Assembly: GCA_905181755.1 (NCBI GenBank)
Contig: CAJIYY010000024.1
Location: 1-44,964, forward strand
Source of the DNA: Candidatus Dadabacteria bacterium UBA1144
GTDB lineage: Bacteria > Desulfobacterota_D > UBA1144
Length of the DNA stretch: 44,964 nt
Direction of reading: 5' to 3'
In this document: piece by piece, positions 40,651 through 44,964 of the stretch
Numbering within the stretch: position 1 is the stretch's first letter
How the letters are laid out: each line of letters begins with the position of its first letter
Notes under the pieces: model-generated
The model's input: the letters and a program-made list of their open reading frames with translations, nothing else
The model's database searches: none
Told to the model about the DNA's origin: nothing
Position numbers and translations under genes: made by a program

Positions 40651-40670
40651 TGATTATTATAAAGTAATCA
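40651..40670 (-). promoter_or_regulatory. groES -10 region within an inverted repeat (possible operator)
   Basis: Arms TGATTA (40651-40656) and TAATCA (40665-40670) form a perfect 6-bp inverted repeat around an 8-nt centre. On the minus strand TATAAT spans 40656-40661 with no convincing -35. The predicted RNA start is about 23 nt before the groES ATG. Confidence 0.35.
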
Positions 40671-40693
40671 TGTTTCCTGAAGATTCAAGTAAA

Positions 40694-41347
40694 TTAAATA
40701 AATTTAATTGAAAATTCATGCTTATGCTTCTTATTCATGTTAATTATCAACGGAGTAATAGCCTCTATCATTGAAGAAATTTCAAGTGGTCCTGCATCTA
40801 TAGCTTTAAGGCTTGGCATTTCTTCGGTTAATCTTGAAACTACTCCCTTAGCTTCGTCATCATTGCCACAAATAACAACGTCATAATCTAATGGTTTTTC
40901 AAAATTAGCTAACCCTTTTGCCGGAATATTATGATACGCGCTTACGACCCTTACTGTATCAGGCAATACGTTTTGAATATCGATAGCAGCAGACCCTGAC
41001 TCTGGTGGGTCATACGAAACAACTTTTCCAAATTTCATTGGAACAACGGGGGAAATCACAATTTGATTTGTGAACGAACTAGAAATACCTTCTAAGGTTG
41101 CCCTAGTGTATTCAGGGGGCAAACAAACAACAACCACTTCGCTTGCTTTTGCAGCTTCTCCATTTTCCATACCAACAATGCTTCCTTCAACACCCTGTTC
41201 TTTTGCTTTCTCTTTTATCTCTGCGGTAGCGGCATCTGCTTTTTCTTGAGTTCTAGAACCTATTAAAACTTCGTGGCCTACCTTTGCCCATCTTATTACA
41301 AGACCTTCAGCAAAAGACCCCGTACCACCTAATAAACTGATTTTCAT
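40694..41347 (-). CDS. npdG: NADPH-dependent F420 reductase (F420H2:NADP oxidoreductase)
   Basis: Transfers hydride between NADPH and coenzyme F420. 217 residues. The N-terminal dinucleotide loop SLLGGTGSFAEGL is followed by EVLIGSRTQEKADAA, in which the Ser-Arg-Thr turn gives NADP preference. The hydrophobic VVVVCLPPEY, VISPVVPMKF and SAYHNIPAKGL segments match the F420-site half of the fold. It is not ProC, which is present separately at 41938-42753. AAGGAGA lies 5 nt before the ATG. It lies between yggU and groES on the same strand. Together with cofC it is the main evidence for F420 metabolism here. Confidence 0.87.
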   Translation of the reverse strand: MKISLLGGTGSFAEGLVIRWAKVGHEVLIGSRTQEKADAATAEIKEKAKEQGVEGSIVGMENGEAAKASEVVVVCLPPEYTRATLEGISSSFTNQIVISPVVPMKFGKVVSYDPPESGSAAIDIQNVLPDTVRVVSAYHNIPAKGLANFEKPLDYDVVICGNDDEAKGVVSRLTEEMPSLKAIDAGPLEISSMIEAITPLIINMNKKHKHEFSIKFI

Positions 41348-41382
41348 TTAATTCTCCTTTAATTTGAATCTGGTTTCCAATA

Positions 41383-41643
41383 TTATAACAGTTTTTTTAA
41401 AGCTAAGTTGAGTTTGTTAGAAGGGCAGTCTATCTCTAAAGTTTTAATTTTGGACTTAAATCCTCTAGTTATTGATATTCTGGACTGTGGCACTCCAAAA
41501 AACTCTCCAAGAACTCTAACTAGTTCTTTGTTTGAGGCCCCTTTGTGTGGAATGGCGGCGACCTTAACTGATAAGACTTGAGAATCAAAACTAACCACTT
41601 CTGATTTAGCAGACCTGGGTTTAACTGAAGCTAGAATTTTCAC
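41383..41643 (-). CDS. DUF167/YggU-family protein
   Basis: 86-residue small basic protein of the YggU family; function unknown, though the fold is known. VKPRSAKSEVVSFD near the N-terminus and the conserved HKGASNKELVRVLGEFFG near residue 33, then SRISITRGFKSKIKTLEI, are the family's core. The start is a GTG at 41643, two bases after the yggT stop, so translation is coupled. It is the last gene of yggS-proC-yggT-yggU, a block conserved in many bacteria. Confidence 0.87.
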   Translation of the reverse strand: MKILASVKPRSAKSEVVSFDSQVLSVKVAAIPHKGASNKELVRVLGEFFGVPQSRISITRGFKSKIKTLEIDCPSNKLNLALKKLL

Positions 41644-41645
41644 AG

Positions 41646-41936
41646 CTAAAAAATACTGGCAAGCTCATACAGAGACTTAATTAGGAAGCTTTTAAAAAAC
41701 TCAATTGCCAAAAGAACAACTATCGGGGAAATATCAAGTCCGCCCAAGTTTGGCATAACGCTTCTCACTAAACTTAGGACTGGCTCTGTCACTCTATATA
41801 GGAATTGGTACAAAGAAGTATAAGGATCAGGATTAAACCATGAGATTAGGGCTCTAATAATTATAAGCCAAAAAAACAAAGACATCGCCAGGTCTAAAAC
41901 TCTTGCAATAGCTATTAGTAAATTCGAAATAATCAT
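41646..41936 (-). CDS. YggT-family membrane protein
   Basis: 96-residue protein with two hydrophobic segments (about 1-30 and 65-90) joined by the conserved ISWFNPDPYTSLYQFLYRVTEPVL region (about 29-52). Family members are small integral membrane proteins found beside proC and yggS, with reported links to cell-division or osmotic functions in some lineages but no settled role. The ATG at 41936 comes one base after the proC stop and has no separate ribosome site, pointing to coupled translation. Confidence 0.88.
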   Translation of the reverse strand: MIISNLLIAIARVLDLAMSLFFWLIIIRALISWFNPDPYTSLYQFLYRVTEPVLSLVRSVMPNLGGLDISPIVVLLAIEFFKSFLIKSLYELASIF

Positions 41937-41937
41937 A

Positions 41938-42753
41938 TTAATTTTTTTCTAAAACCAACTTGTCAGCAATTTCCTTTGATTTTTTTGAAGCAGAATCAAA
42001 ACACTTAATTATAATATTTGTAAATTTTTTATTTTTCAATACATTGACACCCTCAACTGTTGTTCCCCCAGGAGAAGAAACAAGGTCTACGAAGGCACTT
42101 GGCGAAATTCCCGTAACTTTCAAGTATTCAACAGCTCCTATTATAGTTTCAAACACTAGTTGTTTGGCTAAAGATGAAGAAAGGCCTTTGGAGCCTGCGT
42201 ACACAAGCTGGGCAGCGATGTATTCTGCCAGAAAAGCCGGCCCTGAGCCACTTATTGCGGTAATATAATCAAAGTCTTTTTCTTTTTTAATTTCAAATGC
42301 TTTTCCAACAGTAGAAACTAAAAGTAGAAAACTTTCTATGTCTTTTATATTGGCCCTACTATTTGCCTTAAAACCAAAAACCCCCTTTGAAACCAAACAA
42401 GGCAAGTTGGGCATTGATCTGATAATTTTAAATTTTCTTCCTATATATTTTTCAATGTAGGAAATTTTTACCCCTGCTGCAATTGATACCAACAGCTTTT
42501 TGGGGGTCAGAGTTTTTTTTATTTCTTCTAAAACTATTGATACCGAATTAGGCTTAACACAAAGAAAAATTATTTCTGATTTTTCTACAACCTCTTTATT
42601 GTTAGTTGCGATTTTAACTCCACCTGCTTTCTTGAAAAAGCTTAATTTTTTTGAATCCAAATCAAAACAATAAATTTTGTTTTTCTTTTGACTCTGGAAC
42701 CCTTTAATTAAGGAGGAGGCCATGTTTCCAGTACCTATTATTCCAATTTTCAT
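41938..42753 (-). CDS. proC: Pyrroline-5-carboxylate reductase
   Basis: Reduces pyrroline-5-carboxylate to proline with NAD(P)H. 271 residues. The Rossmann loop IGIIGTGNMASSLI is at the N-terminus, CVKPNSVSIVLEEI near 67, RSMPNLPCLVSKGV near 110 and the C-terminal signature SGSGPAFLAEYIAA near 162, with SSPGGTTVEGV near 222. I placed the start at the ATG at 42753, one base after the yggS stop; a longer frame to 42786 would add 11 residues overlapping yggS. It is the second gene of the yggS block. Confidence 0.94.
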   Translation of the reverse strand: MKIGIIGTGNMASSLIKGFQSQKKNKIYCFDLDSKKLSFFKKAGGVKIATNNKEVVEKSEIIFLCVKPNSVSIVLEEIKKTLTPKKLLVSIAAGVKISYIEKYIGRKFKIIRSMPNLPCLVSKGVFGFKANSRANIKDIESFLLLVSTVGKAFEIKKEKDFDYITAISGSGPAFLAEYIAAQLVYAGSKGLSSSLAKQLVFETIIGAVEYLKVTGISPSAFVDLVSSPGGTTVEGVNVLKNKKFTNIIIKCFDSASKKSKEIADKLVLEKN

Positions 42754-42754
42754 T

Positions 42755-43438
42755 TTAAGCACGTTCTCCAAAAATTTTAGAGCCAACCCTTATGATCGTT
42801 GACCCCTCATCTAAGGCTACCTTATAATCCCCACTCATGCCCATTGAAAGCTCCAACTTTACACCATGTTCGTTTTCTATCTTACTAGCAAGATTTTTCA
42901 TGTTTCTATAGTGGGACCTTGAGTCTTCTGGATCTTCTGAATACTTAACTATTGTCATAAGTCCGCAAACCTTGACCCTTTCAAGGTTGGAGACTTCTTC
43001 GAACAAAAGAGCTGCTTCTTCCTGACCAATTCCACCCTTGGAAGAATCGTCGGAAATGTTGATTTGTAATAGAATGTCTTGATATAAATTTTTTTTGGAA
43101 CAATAAGCGTTGATCATCTGTGCTTTTTTGATGGAGTCTATTGTATGAATTAATATTGCTTTTCCGACAATATATTTAATTTTGTTTTCTTGAATCTGAC
43201 CGATATAGTGCCAACTGATTTCAATGTTGCCCGCGGAAGCCTCTTTTGCCTTATCTCTTAATTCTTGTGCATAATTTTCTCCGAAATCTCTTTGGCCTAA
43301 ACTATAAGCCTTCTGAATGTATTCCAAAGATTTAGTTTTAGAGACTGCTACAAGCAAAGCTCGCCTTCCGATAGCCTTTGAATATTCCTCAAATTCTACT
43401 AAAAAAGACCTGTATCTCTGCTCGACATCCGTAATCAT
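42755..43438 (-). CDS. yggS: YggS-family pyridoxal-phosphate homeostasis protein
   Basis: PLP-binding single-domain protein (PLPBP/YggS) that buffers vitamin B6; not a catalytic racemase. 227 residues. The PLP lysine is in LVAVSKTKSLEYI near residue 29, with DFGENYAQELRDK near 50, WHYIGQIQENKIKYIVG near 74, GLMTIV near 155 and LSMGMSGDYKVALDEGST near 192. I set the start at the ATG at 43438. A frame opening at 43480 would overlap prmC and remove the intergenic region, and a TATTAT box ends 6 nt before the chosen ATG. It is the first gene of the block with proC, yggT and yggU, diverging from prmC. Confidence 0.92.
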   Translation of the reverse strand: MITDVEQRYRSFLVEFEEYSKAIGRRALLVAVSKTKSLEYIQKAYSLGQRDFGENYAQELRDKAKEASAGNIEISWHYIGQIQENKIKYIVGKAILIHTIDSIKKAQMINAYCSKKNLYQDILLQINISDDSSKGGIGQEEAALLFEEVSNLERVKVCGLMTIVKYSEDPEDSRSHYRNMKNLASKIENEHGVKLELSMGMSGDYKVALDEGSTIIRVGSKIFGERA

Positions 43439-43444
43439 GATTAA

Positions 43445-43450
43445 ATAATA
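43445..43450 (-). promoter_or_regulatory. -10 box of yggS-proC-yggT-yggU
   Basis: Minus-strand TATTAT ends 6 nt before the yggS ATG, compatible with a leaderless transcript. The -35 at 17 nt (ATTTAT) is poor. On the plus strand TATAAT (43459-43464) lies 7 nt before the prmC ATG, so the 33-nt gap between the two genes would have to hold both promoters. Confidence 0.35.
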
Positions 43451-43471
43451 ATATAATATATAATCTAATAA

Positions 43472-44329
43472 ATGAATCATTCAATTGGATCTGTATTAAT
43501 AAAAGGGGCTGAAATTTTAAAAAAATCTAAAATTGCAAACTTTAAACAAGAAGCAAATGAGCTACTAGAAAGCCTTCTAAATAGGTCTCCAGAGGAAATT
43601 TTTTTATCAAAGGGAAAAAGTTTAAGTAATAAATTGCAAGAAGCTTTTTTTAAAAGGATAGGTAGGCGCGAGGTGGGGGAGCCACTTCAATACATTACAA
43701 AGGTGGCCCATTTTTACTCTAGAAAATTTACAATAACAAAGGGGGCACTGATTCCAAGGCAAGAAACAGAAATTCTTGTAGAAAAAGTTTTAAAACTAAT
43801 AGATGGAAAGAAAAACATGTGTTGCCTTGATATGTGTACCGGAAGTGGGTGCATTGGAATTACTCTTGGTCTAGAAAATAAACAATTCAAAAAAATATTT
43901 TTGGTAGACAGTAGCAAAAAAGCTCTCGAATGCTGTAAAAAGAATGTGGAAATTTTTGGTTTAGAGAAAACAACAATTCTAATTTTATCGAACCTCTTCA
44001 GCTTGGTTCCCAAAATTAAATTTGATGTTATCTGCGCAAATCCGCCATATGTTAAAGAAGATGATTTTCATAGTCTTGACAGGACCGTCCGAGAACACGA
44101 ACCCAAGGCTGCTCTTGTTAGCAAAAAAAATGGGTTTTTTCATATTGAAAAAATTGCTATAGAGGCTCAATCGTTTTTAAAAAAGGACGGTATTCTTGTT
44201 TTTGAGGTTGGGGTTAACCAGGCCCAGGAAGTAAAAAAAATTCTTATTAAAATTGGATACTCTAGCTTGGTAATTTATAATGATTTGAACAAAATAGAAA
44301 GAGTGGTGATGGCTAAATGGAAAAAATAA
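43472..44329 (+). CDS. prmC: Peptide chain release factor N5-glutamine methyltransferase
   Basis: Methylates the glutamine of the GGQ motif in release factors RF1 and RF2. 285 residues. The N-terminal helical domain includes GEPLQYITKVAHFYSRKF near residue 71, the SAM loop LDMCTGSGCIGITL is near 116, and the catalytic NPPYV is near 190 (CANPPYVKEDDF). Usually paired with prfA, but here the downstream gene is murA, which it overlaps by 13 nt. A prmC/prfA/murA neighbourhood is common in other bacteria, so prfA may have been relocated. Confidence 0.94.
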   Translation: MNHSIGSVLIKGAEILKKSKIANFKQEANELLESLLNRSPEEIFLSKGKSLSNKLQEAFFKRIGRREVGEPLQYITKVAHFYSRKFTITKGALIPRQETEILVEKVLKLIDGKKNMCCLDMCTGSGCIGITLGLENKQFKKIFLVDSSKKALECCKKNVEIFGLEKTTILILSNLFSLVPKIKFDVICANPPYVKEDDFHSLDRTVREHEPKAALVSKKNGFFHIEKIAIEAQSFLKKDGILVFEVGVNQAQEVKKILIKIGYSSLVIYNDLNKIERVVMAKWKK

Positions 44330-44964
44330 TAATTAGTGGTGGCTTTCCTCTTAAAGGTAGAATTAAAGTCTCTGGATCAAAGAACTCTGCTTTACCAATT
44401 CTAGCTGCAACTGCTGTTTATCCTGGAAAATACAAACTTAACAATGTCCCTGACATACAAGATGTCCGAACAATGTTACAGCTTTTAAAAATACTGGGCT
44501 GTACATACAAGTTTCAAGCAAACAAGGTAGAAATTAATACAGAAAAATTAAATAAATTTGAAGCACCTTATGATTTGGTTAAGACAATGAGGGCTTCAGT
44601 GTTGATATGGGGAGCCTTGCTAACCCGACACAAGAAAGCAAAGATTTCTTTTCCTGGCGGATGTGCAATAGGTGACAGGCCCGTTGATCAACACTTGGCA
44701 GGCTTTAAGTCGATTGGCTTTTCGACAACCGTAAGCTCTGGATATCTTGAATCAAGAGCTCTTAAACAAATAGGTGGAACATTTAAATTTAAAGTGAAAA
44801 GTGTAACGGGAACAGAAAACTTAATTTTAGCGTCAATAATGGGGGACAAACAAACTGTTCTAGAAAACTGCTCCTTAGAGCCCGAGGTGGATGATTTAAT
44901 CTATTTTTTAATTTCCTTAGGAGCAAAAATAAAAAGAAAAAAAGAAAAAATTATAATTTCACCC
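44317..44964 (+). CDS. murA: UDP-N-acetylglucosamine 1-carboxyvinyltransferase, N-terminal part
   Basis: First committed enzyme of peptidoglycan synthesis, adding enolpyruvate from PEP to UDP-GlcNAc. Partial: 216 codons are present and open to the window edge. The start reads MEKIIISGGFPLKGRI, with VSGSKNSALPILAATA near residue 18 (the UDP-GlcNAc/PEP-site lysine and asparagine), NVPDIQDVRTM near 43 and the catalytic-loop motif FPGGCAIGDRPVDQH near 112. Cys116 is present, so the enzyme is of the normal fosfomycin-sensitive type at this residue. The ATG at 44317 lies inside the end of prmC. It shows the organism makes peptidoglycan. Confidence 0.95.
   Translation, partial: MEKIIISGGFPLKGRIKVSGSKNSALPILAATAVYPGKYKLNNVPDIQDVRTMLQLLKILGCTYKFQANKVEINTEKLNKFEAPYDLVKTMRASVLIWGALLTRHKKAKISFPGGCAIGDRPVDQHLAGFKSIGFSTTVSSGYLESRALKQIGGTFKFKVKSVTGTENLILASIMGDKQTVLENCSLEPEVDDLIYFLISLGAKIKRKKEKIIISP

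Noticed and set aside
40694..41347. npdG read as a second pyrroline-5-carboxylate reductase
   Set aside because: The GGTGSFAEGL loop, the Ser-Arg-Thr NADP turn and lack of the ProC S-G-S-G-P motif match F420 reductases; a true proC is nearby.
1..44964. Mobile elements, CRISPR arrays, rRNA or phage genes
   Set aside because: No transposase or integrase motifs, no regularly spaced repeats and no rRNA sequence seen; gene packing is uniform with no sign of an island.

Overview
The window is a densely packed, low-G+C (roughly one third by eye) bacterial chromosome segment. It holds about 39 protein genes, two tRNA genes and almost no spacer DNA. Many neighbours overlap by 1-13 nt, and convergent genes meet with their stop codons touching or overlapping. 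I see no insertion sequence, phage gene, CRISPR array or rRNA. The organism looks like a streamlined, free-living, probably aquatic bacterium. Taxonomy is inference only. The serA-hisZ-purA order, HisZ, DapL, GlnD, NadABC and the yggS-proC-yggT-yggU block fit proteobacteria-like (delta-type) lineages. KorAB, the F420 genes and the sulfurtransferase type are shared with actinobacteria and several uncultured marine groups.

Layout. 1-348: 5' end of a probable thrS, tRNA-Val and back-to-back promoters. 348-3177 (+): purC, a Na+/Ca2+ exchanger and phoH, translationally coupled. 3168-7262 (-): serA-hisZ-purA. 7367-10980 (+): tatC, then a mesaconyl-CoA hydratase-like protein coupled to an acyl-CoA ligase. 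10984-13836 (-): a 29-codon polycysteine leader ORF, a sulfurtransferase, a SufU/IscU scaffold and an oversized nitroreductase-like protein. 14025-14267 (+): a small acidic membrane-anchored protein. 14256-17738 (-): a class I amidotransferase hydrolase and uvrA. 17815-19701 (+): mnmG. 19702-22357 (-): a degenerate uracil-glycosylase-like protein and a YyaL-type thioredoxin-domain protein. 22406-24844 (+): leuS. 24837-27094 (-): dapL and a MidA-type methyltransferase. 27157-31855 (+): pduO-glnD-nadB. 31980-36661 (+): korA-korB-nadC-nadA. 36662-36733 (-): a tRNA with CAU anticodon. 36797-38918 (+): a YhhQ-type transporter and dnaB. 38920-39678 (-): xthA. 39727-40332 (+): cofC. 40325-43438 (-): yggS-proC-yggT-yggU, npdG and groES. 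43472-44964 (+): prmC and the start of murA.

The most interesting object is at 13677-13836. A 29-residue ORF with a good Shine-Dalgarno site encodes two Cys-Cys-Cys runs and sits directly upstream of a rhodanese-type sulfurtransferase. A stem-loop lies against the sulfurtransferase ribosome-binding site, and mutually exclusive pairings connect the first Cys run, the end of the leader ORF and the loop of that hairpin. This looks like a cysteine-responsive attenuator, like the polycysteine leaders known in mycobacteria, but in a very different genome and with a different downstream gene set.

A second pattern is that several transcription-unit-first genes (purC, tatC, the small acidic protein, pduO, dnaB, yggS) lack a Shine-Dalgarno site and have a -10-like hexamer ending 5-6 nt before the start codon, as expected for leaderless mRNAs. 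Operon-internal genes mostly have a Shine-Dalgarno site or are coupled by overlap. cofC and npdG point to an F420-dependent redox system in this genome.
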